From Ciona savignyi (Eukaryota; Chordata; Ascidiacea; Phlebobranchia; Cionidae): a stretch of DNA of 64,000 nucleotides. The stretch covers positions 1-64,000 of the forward strand of contig CH002961.1 in assembly GCA_000149265.1 (NCBI GenBank), written 5' to 3'. The position numbers and the translations under genes were made by a program. The notes beneath the pieces were generated by a model. That model saw only the letters and a program-made list of their open reading frames with translations, ran no database searches and had not been told where the DNA came from. Positions 49,301-59,100 of this stretch are shown piece after piece. Positions within the stretch are counted from its first letter, which is position 1; the number at the start of each line of letters is the position of its first letter.

Positions 49301-51274
49301 ACTGTGTGATAACGCTTTCTTACTTAATTATAAGAAAATCTGGCGATTGCCCGTGTAATAACCCTCTTATAAGGATAAATATGAATATCCATCATAAAAA
49401 TCAAACGGCGAACATAACAAATGACGCATAATAAGCCTGCAGGGGATAGTAGGGTGAGCGCTTGGAAAAGGTGCACATTGGTTCTCCCTCCATTTCCTCT
49501 CCCTCCTCTTCTCCTTCTCCCTCTCCTCCTTCACCTCCTTCTCCCTCCTCCTCCTCCATTTCCACGCAAGTGAGCGAACTTGTTATGCCGGTTTGGTAGC
49601 TCGTGAATTGCTTTACCACAGTCGCGCTGTTTGGAACACGTTATATTATATTTCTTAATAAATTATGGATTAGTGAGTCGCCTTTTAGCCGAAGGGTTGT
49701 AGGTTCGTAACTGCGGTGGGCGCGAGTTAATCTGACGATTGCCCGTGTGTTAACCCCCTTGGTTTTCACATTCAAGGGAATAAACATGAATATCTTATCC
49801 TATTGGGTTAGGGAGATCCGCTTTTAGACGAAGGGTTGCAGATTCGAAACTACCGTGGGCGCGAGGTGAAAGGTTTCCCATTTACGGGGATAAACATGAA
49901 TATCTTATCTTATGCCATACTTTGCAAGGCAACCCTATACGATTACTTAACCGCAACTAACCGAATTTCAAAGTCTGGCATGTCGTCATCGCAATAATCC
50001 GGTGCCTGCCATAGAAAGGTAGCCGACGTGCCTTTAGGTGAACTGTTAGCATGGCCAACTGCACCGGTCGCCTGCATACTGTTCGACGGTTGGTTCGAGC
50101 ATGTGATAAGCTTGAAATTGGCCGGGACAGGATTGATAAATGACCCGCATGCATCGGTGTTGGACGACATTCTAACTTGCACGAATGCTCCTTTGAAACT
50201 CTGAGTCCCAGTGACAGTGACTGCAAAGGGTGAGATGCATCAATATAGTGAGACATGTGGGTGAGACATGTATAAAACAACAGAAATTAAGCGACAGATT
50301 AGTCTTGTGGCTTAGTACGTCGCCTATCAACCAAAGGGTTTCAGGAACGGAACTGATTCCCCACCTAGTCAGTTATGTTCTTGCGTAAGGCACTTAACGG
50401 ACATAAATTGGTAAAACACGTGAAAAACAACAAAAAATTAAGTTACCAATTCAATTTAACACTAAATGAGACCCTGTGGTCTTCTAAAAGTCTATTACAT
50501 TATTTTTTCATAGACGCAGCATCAAAGATCAGTATCATCTTATATTCCTTTAGAATATTTTTAAATCAATCTTTTTTTAAAAAAATCTACACAGTCTAAG
50601 AAGAAATGAATAAAAATAACAAACTGCACTGTCTTTTTGCCGCATTAATGCGTAGAACAGAAGATTTACGTTTATCCCCGTGAATGGAAAAACCAAGGGG
50701 GTTAACACACAGGCAACCATCAGATCACCTCGCGTCCACCGTCGGGTTACCAGAGCTATTGCAGTGTTTTGTGTATGATTTACACGTTCCTTCGACATTG
50801 TAGAACCCATTAATCCGCTGGGTTCAGGCAATGTTCGTTAGTGTCTTGCCCAAGGACATGACCGACTAGCTAGCGACCAGTTTGGAACCTGCAACCTTTC
50901 GATTGAAAAGCTTCGCATAAGGGAACCCAAATCGGAATCTAAAACCGTGAAAAAACTTTTCAACTTAGTGAGTATTGCATAAAATATATACATACATTGA
51001 CGTTACGACATTTCAGTCTCTTATTCATTCTAAAAATTAAATTCTAGCAGAATTAGTGAATATATTATCCGAACTCACTTTCTAAAACTTGACCCGGCAT
51101 AAATGACGTTTGGTTGGCAGAAACAGTGTACCCAAGGGCCGAAGAAGTTAGTCCAGCGACAGGGTGGCCGATGGGGTTCATACTGAGGCAGGCTGCGGCA
51201 GGAGGGCCGCTTGAGTTCCCGCGTACCAGCACAGAAATCCCGAGAATGAGAACGCATAGCAGCAAGTATTTCAT
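46374..51274 (-). CDS. Secreted Reeler + MAM domain protein, six exons
   Basis: Extracellular matrix, adhesion or defence-type protein. Exons (minus): 51274-51079, 50220-49947, 49626-49535, 48764-48654, 47737-47493, 46472-46374; all phases agree, total 338 residues. Seen: signal peptide MKYLLLCVLILGISVLVRG; Reeler domain (AAACLSMNPIGHP, YTVSANQTSFMPGQVLEI, FKGAFVQVRMSSNTDACGSF, SATFLWQAPD, ATVVKQFTSYQTGITSSL); a short acidic linker MEEEEGEGG; MAM domain (SFEVDYGMWTNNGFRRRS, TPSYMTGPQSANTG, CFCLKFYHQHA, WQGDTAIDDISLTPGMC), ending in EEDD. No membrane helix, so probably secreted. The donor at 49535 lies within a GGA-rich tract, so the linker length is the least certain part. Single Reeler proteins of invertebrates are often immune-induced; the Reeler-MAM pairing is not one I recognise. 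Confidence 0.93.
46545..46745 (-). repeat. Retroposon D, subfamily 2
   Basis: agtttagttagtttagtttttg (tail complement), cggcaaaacgacagtcgtta, ttagacgtggccgctaaacc; intronic in Reeler-MAM. Confidence 0.75.
46940..47110 (-). repeat. SINE A, degenerate
   Basis: tatcacctcgtacaagcgatc, gctattgcagtgtgttgtgc, cacaaccgacaaatag. Confidence 0.6.
47115..47225 (+). repeat. SINE B, diverged
   Basis: gggcgtgtggccgaagggtt head; B box decayed (ccattatgaaatcgcaaa). Confidence 0.7.
47258..47482 (-). repeat. SINE A, head missing
   Basis: tataggataggaaattcatg tail; ends in the caatcgactcgatt region about 10 bp from the 47493 exon border. Confidence 0.82.
47755..48005. repeat. A-rich minisatellite
   Basis: Units containing gtaaaaacgacaacgtatttt and acaaaaaaaacagaaa, five or so copies at 32-60-bp spacing; on the gene's strand a T-rich stretch before the 47737 acceptor. 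Confidence 0.85.
48252..48365 (+). repeat. SINE B
   Basis: ggacgtgtggccgaatggtt to aaacttagctcgg plus A tail. Confidence 0.87.
48482..48595 (+). repeat. SINE B
   Basis: gtcgtgtggctgagtggtta to gggttcgaaacttagctcgg; a reverse head scrap (cggccacacgaccg) follows at 48609. Confidence 0.87.
48833..49062 (-). repeat. SINE A, head truncated
   Basis: ataaggggatattcatg to gacttgctagcgaccagttt; between the 48764 and 49535 exons. Confidence 0.88.
49150..49390 (+). repeat. SINE A, diverged
   Basis: gcaaacttttgtaggtgggt, gtccttgggcaaggcactta, then an insertion around 49300, tail aaatatgaatatcc. Confidence 0.7.
49440..49560. repeat. Purine-rich (GGA/GAA) tract at a splice donor
   Basis: Plus strand CTCC-rich. 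On minus, a GGAGAAGG run spans the predicted donor at 49535; the left part would be intron. Confidence 0.85.
49668..49912 (+). repeat. Two short SINE A deletion derivatives
   Basis: 49668-49802 and 49808-49912. Each keeps the head end (gaagggttg..ggttcg) and the 3' end (ataaacatgaatatc) with the middle lost at the same place (gtaactgcggtgggcgcga / aactaccgtgggcgcga), so one likely copied the other. Confidence 0.85.
50297..50405 (+). repeat. SINE A head fragment
   Basis: gacagattagtcttgtggctt to ggcacttaacggacat. Confidence 0.8.
50660..50918 (-). repeat. SINE A
   Basis: Tail eroded (gaagatttacgtttatcccc); head cttcgcataagg. In Reeler-MAM intron 1. Confidence 0.87.
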
Positions 51275-51344
51275 CGCAAACTATTATAATCTACCGACTG
51301 TATATAAATGTATTTAAGTTGCAATATTTTTCGACGGTTCATCC

Positions 51345-51353
51345 TATATATAA
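51345..51353 (-). promoter_or_regulatory. Candidate TATA box of the Reeler-MAM gene
   Basis: Minus strand TTATATATA about 70 bases before the start codon, leaving a leader of about 40 bases. Confidence 0.6.
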
Positions 51354-51771
51354 GTCAAGATATCAAGCTGGAAATGGATTATATAATACTCCACCACGTC
51401 CGTTCCTTTTAATATTTAGTCCACTTTTTATTAAGTACGACTGACATTTGATCATTTTCTATATGCAAGAATGAAGCATAGCAAATTACCTATTTAATAA
51501 AACCGGTAATAATGCCCATAATGCTGAAAGATAAAGCTACTGTCCTGTCGAGTTTGCTTAATTCTGCAAATGACCTTGACGGTGCATGAGTTGGCTGGTT
51601 TAAACAGAAGTAGAAAAAATGTCGCAAATACTGCAAAGTGATACGGAGAGGATTGTGCTCTAGGGTATGTTCGTGACTTGCTGAATTAGAACTGTCGTTT
51701 TGCTAAAACAGCAAATAAATTTAAGCGGGTTATTTCACAAAACGACCGTGTAACTTGTATTACACGCTTGG

Positions 51772-51946
51772 TCTTTACTTAGGTTTTGCGGCGCGTCCGC
51801 TATATTTATTAAATTATATCCTTTTTTAAATGACATGTTTTAACGACTTTTCGTTATGCTGTATTTTCCTGTTCCTGTGTCGTTATTTAATTTGTTTTCC
51901 ATTTTTTAATATTGGGACAATAAATGAATAAACTAAACTGAACTGG
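51772..51946 (+). repeat. Retroposon D
   Basis: ggttttgcggcgcgtccgct, atttattaaattatatcc, end tgaataaactaaactg. Confidence 0.78.
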
Positions 51947-52221
51947 CAAGTTACCTTAACTCTTTATTTTTTATTTTTACTCTAAAACCAAACTTGGTCG
52001 TTTTACAGTTTATTAAACTTTATTTAAACCAACTGTGTTCAATTGACGGTTTGTCTTTTAATTACAATACAAAATACTCATTTGGGTATAAATAGTTACT
52101 CATTCAAAGCCTATTTATTTAAATTAACAGAAACTTATGTTGGCGTATAAGAGGTGATATACAGCCAATGAGACAACAGAACAAACCAAAAACTGTTTTG
52201 TGCCTTGAATATAAGTGTACA

Positions 52222-52460
52222 GGATAGGATAGGATATTCATGTTTATCCCCGTGAATGGGAAAACCAAGGGGGTTAACACACGAGCAATCGTCAGATCAC
52301 CTCGCGCCCACCGTCGGTTACCGGAGCTATTGCAGTTTGTTGTATATGATTTAGATGTTACTTCAATTTGGTAGAACCCATAGTTTTGTTTTATATCTTT
52401 CCGCGCCCACCATAGGTTTACCAGAGCTATAACCGAAGCTATTGCAGTGTGTTGTAAGTG
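52222..52460 (-). repeat. SINE A, rearranged
   Basis: Clean tail (aggataggataggatattc) and body to ggtagaaccc, then a second partial body (ccgcgcccaccataggttta). Confidence 0.85.
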
Positions 52461-52824
52461 TTTGCTCAAGTGTAGTGTAAACTAAGTATTATCGCCGTTA
52501 CAGCCGCTCCCGGCGGTTACATCTATGACGCATTAAGAGGTCTTGTTGCCTCTCCCATTTTGGTATTTTCTGTCATAATCTTACAAACCTTATAAACGTC
52601 GCGTTTGCGTAGGCAAAATAAACAAACTTAACAAGTTTATAAAAACCGAAGTTTTTTTAGCTTCTTAATTATTTTTGCATCGAATTTCAAACTATCTTTG
52701 CATAGTTTTAAAGATCGCGGCTGCCGCATAAAAATTGCACACTTTTACTCAAGGCTTAAATAACATTAAATTTTATTAGTTAGTTTTGATTTAAATTGTT
52801 TTCTGTTAAAATTTCTTTTTATTA

Positions 52825-52995
52825 ATGTAAGGTTTAACGGCCACGTCATTTTCCCCTAACTCGTAATGTGTCTATTCACTGACGTGTTTTAACTACTGTA
52901 GTTTTGCCGTTTCATCCTATACCTCCTTAACTTCAAATAATTGTTCTATTCCTCTTTATTGTAACAAAGGAGCAAATTAAACTAAACTAAAAAAA
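52825..52995 (+). repeat. Retroposon D, subfamily 2, diverged
   Basis: ggtttaacggccacgtcatt, gacgtgttttaactactg, end gagcaaattaaactaaac. Confidence 0.65.
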
Positions 52996-53171
52996 TGATA
53001 TTGTTTTAACCGAGCATAACTATCCCAAAATAAGTTTATTGCATACTCTGATAACTTTCTCATTAGTTGATATACCATGTCGGAACACTGTACACAAACC
53101 CTTTAATAAATTGTGGTTTTGTGTTATTTTTTAGGTTATTTGATATAAGCTAAAACATGGCGTATAAACTG

Positions 53172-53250
53172 TAAGTTTAGTTTATTTTTTTGTTTCTTCG
53201 TTACATTAAATAAGAACAGCACGATTATTTTGTTAGGGAGACTAAAAAGG
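53172..53250 (-). repeat. Retroposon D tail scrap
   Basis: taagtttagtttatttttttg followed by a short decayed core. Confidence 0.5.
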
Positions 53251-53449
53251 CAAAATAGATAAGATCACGTTTATCCCAGGGCGTGTGGGAAACATAAGAT
53301 GAATGAATCCCCCGAGTAGATACATGATAACCACATGCCCACTCTCGGGTTAGTTAATATCTCAGAGTGCATTACTCACGATACGGCAGTGCTCGGCAAC
53401 CTTTTTTACTCAAGGCACATTTAGAAACTTACTAAATTTGACGGCAGAT

Positions 53450-53525
53450 TAGGATAGGGATAGGATATTCATGTTTATCCCCGTGAATGGGAAAACCCAG
53501 GGGTTTTAACACACGGACAATCAAT
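53450..53525 (-). repeat. SINE A tail fragment
   Basis: taggatagggataggatattc to cacggacaatca; abuts a scrap of MITE C-like ctcaaggcacatttag sequence. Confidence 0.8.
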
Positions 53526-54039
53526 AATATTCCCGTATAACTAAGGGTGCACAATAACGGAGATATTTTACGTAAAATTCCAAATTTCTACTTATCTTGG
53601 CAGGAGACATTTCAGTTCCTAAGTTTAAGGATATGATATTAATAGGAATGCCTGCAGCACAAATTAGTGAATGTTTTTAGATCCAGATAACGACCGCAAA
53701 CCAAAGTGACTTTCTCGTTGACATAAGTCGTGGTGGAACCTGTCTGACACGGCAGCCGTGGGCGTCTCTTATTATATAAAACGCGGCCGCAGTAAAACAA
53801 GTTTTTAAAACCGCACCTAACTAGAGAGTCTCAACCACGTGTTTAACCACCACCATTTGTAAAACACATTTTGTATGCCATATATTCATGCTACAGGGTC
53901 CCTAACCACATTTTGTATTTTATACACGGAGTATGTAGTTTGTTTCTGCAAGCATAAACGCATGGGTCCCATAGTTGTCCAACCAAACTTCTTTTCAATG
54001 TGTAGTTAAAAAATAAATAAACATCTTAATTTCACTAAT

Positions 54040-55390
54040 ATTTTACCTTAAATGTTTTAAATTAAACCTTTTTAAGCGCTGTAATGAAATAAAGGAAATT
54101 CCCCTAGGTTTAGTAGATGAGTTTCTGTTTTTAAATATGTTGGCCATGTTATGTAACAATTCTTAAAGTTTTAATGTGATTTGTCGACTCCTTGTTGGAG
54201 ATGTCAGTGCGATATGGCATGCCTGTCACAATCATAATTCAGGAACATATCTTCGTTTTTTAGGAGAATTACTCTAAGCAAATGTTTTCTTTCTTTTAAT
54301 TGGCCTAAAGTGTCTAATGGTCTAACATTTAACCAAATCTGATCAAAATTAGAGCAGCCGTTCAAGCGCTATGCTCAAAAAATCTAATTTTTTAGAAAAA
54401 AAATGTTTTGGTTTTTAACGTCTCAGGGGAATTTCCCTAGATTCATTACCCAAAATTTTGGTTTCTGCTTATCTAGACCATGTCCTGTTACAAATGTCAA
54501 ATTTTTATTGTGATTTCATTACTCCTTTTGCGAGACTTCGGGGCAACATTGCATGCTTGTCACAATCATAATTAGAGAACAAAATCCGATTTTAAGGTAT
54601 TTCCCTGGGTAATTTTTTTATTTCTTTTAAGTGTTAAAACAGTGACTAATGCACTTACATTCCACCAAATCTGATTCAAATTGTATCGGTCGTTCAAGCG
54701 CTATGCCCAAAAAAGTCTATTTTTTTAGAAAAAAATACCGTTTTGGTTTTAACGTCCCAGGGGAATTCCCCTAGATTTATCACCCAAAATTTTGATTTCT
54801 GCATATCTAGACCATGTTGTCCAACAAATCACCGAGTTTCATTGCGATTCCATTAACCCTTCTGGTAGATGTCGGAGCGACATAGCATGCCTGTCACAAT
54901 TATCATTTAACAGCAAAAGTTTAATTTTTAGGGTATTTCCCTAAGTATTTTTTTTATTTCTTTTAAGTGTTAAATCAGTGACTAGTGCACTAACATTTCA
55001 CCAAATTTGATTCAAATTGGAGCAGCCGTTCAAGCGCTATGGCCTAAAAAGCTAATTTTTTAGAAAAAAATGACCGTTTTGGTTTTTAACGTCCAAGGGG
55101 AATTACCCTAAATTTATTACCCACAATCTTGGTTTCTGCATATCTAGGCTATGTTGTCTAAAAAATCACCAAGTTTCATTGCGATTCCATTATTCCTTCT
55201 GGTAGATGTCGGGGCGCCATGCCATGCCTGTCACAATTATCATTTAACAGCAAAAGTTTAATTTTTAGGGTATTTCCCTAGGTAATTTTTTTATTTCTTT
55301 TAAGTGTTAAATCAGTGACTAGTGCACTAACATTTCACCAAATTTGATTCAAATTGGAGCAGCCGTTCAAGCGCTATGGCCTAAAAAGCT
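54040..55390. repeat. ~335-bp tandem satellite, about four units
   Basis: The mark tgtcacaat recurs at 54226, 54559, 54892 and 55229 (steps of about 333-337). Other shared blocks: gccgttcaagcgctatg, ttttagaaaaaaatg, ggggaattaccctaaattta, ttcattgcgattcc. The last two units are nearly identical; the first is the most diverged. Confidence 0.92.
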
Positions 55391-55927
55391 AAAAAAAAAT
55401 AAAAAAAAATAATTAAAAACAAAAACAAGGAGACACCGAGAAACCATACGGTTATCGAAGCAGGTGCCACCTACTTGTCACGTGACTATTTGACACGTGT
55501 TTATTCGGTTCGTTGATCTTGTTTGTAAATATTGACTGTTAGTAAATCTTTGCAATCCGGATCAATTGATGATTATTTCGAAGTTCTAAAATTTGATTAA
55601 GCTAGTGAATTCTGGCACGCGTTTTTACACTTAGCCAGAAATAATGTATGTTACGAACAAATACGTTTAGTTAGCACTGATACGCCCTTTTCCTGTTGCA
55701 CAAAACAAACAGAAAACGATCGGCAAAAGAGATTAAAATCCATTTAAAATCACGAAAAATCACTATGTTATTTGGTTTTGCAAAATTACAAAACAAACTG
55801 TTGTTTAATTAAGATATATTTCTTATGCTTTAATATACGATAAAACACAAGAAACAATAGTATTAGTATTATCACATATCACTCATGTCAAAGAAGCAGG
55901 AAATGACAGTGAAAACAAATTTATTAC

Positions 55928-56030
55928 GTTAAAACCTATAAGATATGTATTATACATAGATATGGAATAATTTTGTCATTTATGGGGTAAAATAAGATAT
56001 GTATTATACATGTATATGGAATGAATTTGT
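55928..56030. repeat. Short duplication before OPLAH
   Basis: taagatatgtattatacata at 55939 and taagatatgtattatacatg at 55992, each followed by gatatggaat.atttgtcatt or its variant. Confidence 0.8.
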
Positions 56031-56107
56031 CATTATGATTTAGAGTTCCCACGTTACTTATAGGTACATTTTAATCAATTCTAGATAGGCTAATTTGGAG
56101 ATTAAAA

Positions 56108-59100
56108 ATGGAACGTGGAAAATTTCAATTTGCCATTGACAGAGGAGGCACTTTCACTGATATCTATGCAAAATGTCCAGGTCAGAGTGACAAGAATTAT
56201 GTTTATATTGCCTTGTAAATTTTACTTGTATTATATTGGACTTTTGGCACCTCTAATTACTACAGGATCACTTGGAGCGCATGAATCGCTTGAAGAGTTC
56301 AGGGTAGGGTTAGAGTTCCGAGTGTCCGATTTAAGTGATCCTGTTGTAATTATAGAGGTACCCTTGGACTTATTTTGCTTATTTTATACAGAAGTGTATA
56401 CTGACCCGAGTAACACTTATGAGGACCATAGTGTGTTGGTAGTTTACTTTTTTATTGCTCCTTTCTTACATTAAAGAAGAGTGGTATAATTATTTAAAGT
56501 CAAGGAGAAAGGATAAAACGGCAAAACTACATTAATTAAAACACGTCAGTGAATAGACATGGTGCAATGCAGGAAAAAAAATGACGTGGCAGTTAAACCT
56601 TACATTAATAAAAAGTAATATAATAAAAGTTTTTTTGTTAAAGGCGGCAAAAGTCGTGTAATGAAGTTGCTGTCGGTGGACCCAAGTAATTATCCTGATG
56701 CCCCAAGAGAAGGCATAAGAAGAATATTAGAAGAGGTGATGGTTTTTATTTCAGATACTCACTGACACACTGCTACATCAATTGTTTGTTTCCTCAGCAG
56801 GGCATTTAAGACCGAAAAAAGTGTTCAAAGTACAATAAATAGATATAATTTGAACAAAATATACAAAAACTAGCAATTGGTGAACATTTTTCCAATAACA
56901 GACTAGTAGTCACCGCAATATTACGTCTTACTTAATAAAGTGATATTGCCACTTGGACCCAATAGATTAACCTAAAACATCTTAATTAAACCCAGGAGCT
57001 GGGTGTTCCAATGCCTGCCGATGATCCAGTAGATACAAGCCACATAGATTACATTCGCATGGGAACCACAGTAGCTACCAATGCACTATTAGAGAGGAAA
57101 GGTGAAAGGATGGCTCTGGTCATCACGCAAGGGTTTCGCGATCTACTGCACATTGGGAATCAATCAAGACCCAAAATATTTGACTTGGTAAGATACAATA
57201 ATAAAAAGTTAAATTTTTGTATCTAGCAGTGGTTCTCAATTTTTGACCTTGTGGCGCACCCGAGACCAATTAAGAAACAAACGGGCGCACTTTGCACGGG
57301 GAGTCAAAACAATATGAAATAATTTCATCATCGAATTTTCTACCTAACAAAATTACTGTTTATTAAGCGCTCTTGCTTTTTCGGAAGTTAATGTAGAACT
57401 AAGGTTACAATGGAAAAGAACGAACTAGACACTAACTATTTAGTAGTTTATGATCTATGCACACTCTGTCGTAAATTTACGAAATGCAAGTGTGGAACAA
57501 CTAGCTAACCCCTGCGGTGCACCATTTGAGAAACACTGATCTAGGGTATGAGGATATTGCCTTTTGGAAAATGGTGCAATGTCTGTTTGGAGTCGATCGT
57601 ATTCTTGTGTAAGGCACTTAATGGACATTGCCTAAACTCAGTAAAATGATGGGTTCTACTATATTAAAGGAACATGTGAATCATACACGCAGAGCAGTCC
57701 CCCTGCATGAGTATTTTAACCTAAAAACAGTGTGTGCTGCTGTTGACTCATCTCTTCTACAGCAAATAAATATGTCTATAGACAGATCACTTATGCCAGT
57801 TGCCTTGATTTATTTAGATCAATTATAAAATAGAATATTTATAGCAATCTGATTGATCAATATGGTTATTAGCTTTCCTGCTTCACAGCCCTATTGCTCT
57901 AAACTGCATAACAACATATTAAGGTGCCAAATAGTCTTAGCTATAAAACATTAAGCTTGAATAATAATTTTTTTTATTGAACTTTTAATTAACATTTTTT
58001 GGCAAAAAAATTCTTGTCTGATTATTAGCTTTACCCTCTTATATAACCTGAATAATAGTGTCATGTGTGGATAAGTGCATATTCAATTTAGGTTTTTTCT
58101 CTTTTTCCACTCTGACATAAGTGGATATTCAATTTAGGTTTTTTCTCTTTTTTCACTCTGGTCTACGCTTTGGGGCCACACCTTCTCCTAAAGCCGACTC
58201 CCCCTCAGTACTGGGAGCACTTTACCGCACACTCTTCTTCAGGGCTCAATATTATTTTGATCTTAATTAAATTTGGGTTTGCTTAATATTGTTCTTTCGC
58301 CTAGGTTTGGCAGCGCGTCTGCCATATTTATTAAATTATATATATTTTTTCTTTAATTACGTGTCTTAACGACTGTTCGTTTTTCCGTCTATTCCTGTTC
58401 CTGTTGTGATTTATCTTGTTTACCATTTTTAAAAACTGGGGCAAAAAATGAATAAACTAAAACTAAACTAAAATACCTTCAATGGCGATTTCAGCAAATT
58501 AAGGTGCCAGATGTGCTTTATGAAGATATTGTTGAAGTAGAAGAAAGAATAATACTTCACCAGGAGAGGTGTTCCCTCAATATTAATTCTGATGTACTTG
58601 TGGGAAGCACTAATGAAAAGGTGAGTTTCAATTTTTTTTTTTTTTATTCAAATTTTCGGTTTTTAATTATAATGAGTTTATAAAATTTTTAACGCAAGGA
58701 TAGGATATTCATGTTTTATATCAGTGATTGGGAAAGCGCAAGGGGTGTTGACACTGGTATTTGTGATATAATCCCTTGCACACCCTCAAATTGATGGAGC
58801 TATTGCAATGTGTTGTATATGATTATAGTTTTTCAGCTTTAAAATTATAATTCATTGTTCTGCGGCTCTTTCATCCTTCTGATGCGGCTCTTATTAATTT
58901 TATTGCTACTGTAGCGAGTGCTAATAGGTTTAATACCCATGCATAAGTGAAACAAACAGAAGAACACTTGCGTCTTAATCTCACACAGTGTTGTTTTCCT
59001 TTTATTGCAAAAATATTTTAGGTTTTACGGCTCCCAGTGATATTTATTTTGAGAAATATCGGTTAAATGGTAAGTGCAAAAGGTTGCCAACCCCCGATTT

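Larger units (their letters stand above)
51354..56107. other. Gene-free spacer between Reeler-MAM and OPLAH
   Basis: Divergent spacer with D retroposons, SINE A fragments, the 335-bp satellite and a short duplication before OPLAH. 52460-52820 and 55400-55920 show nothing recognisable. Confidence 0.7.
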
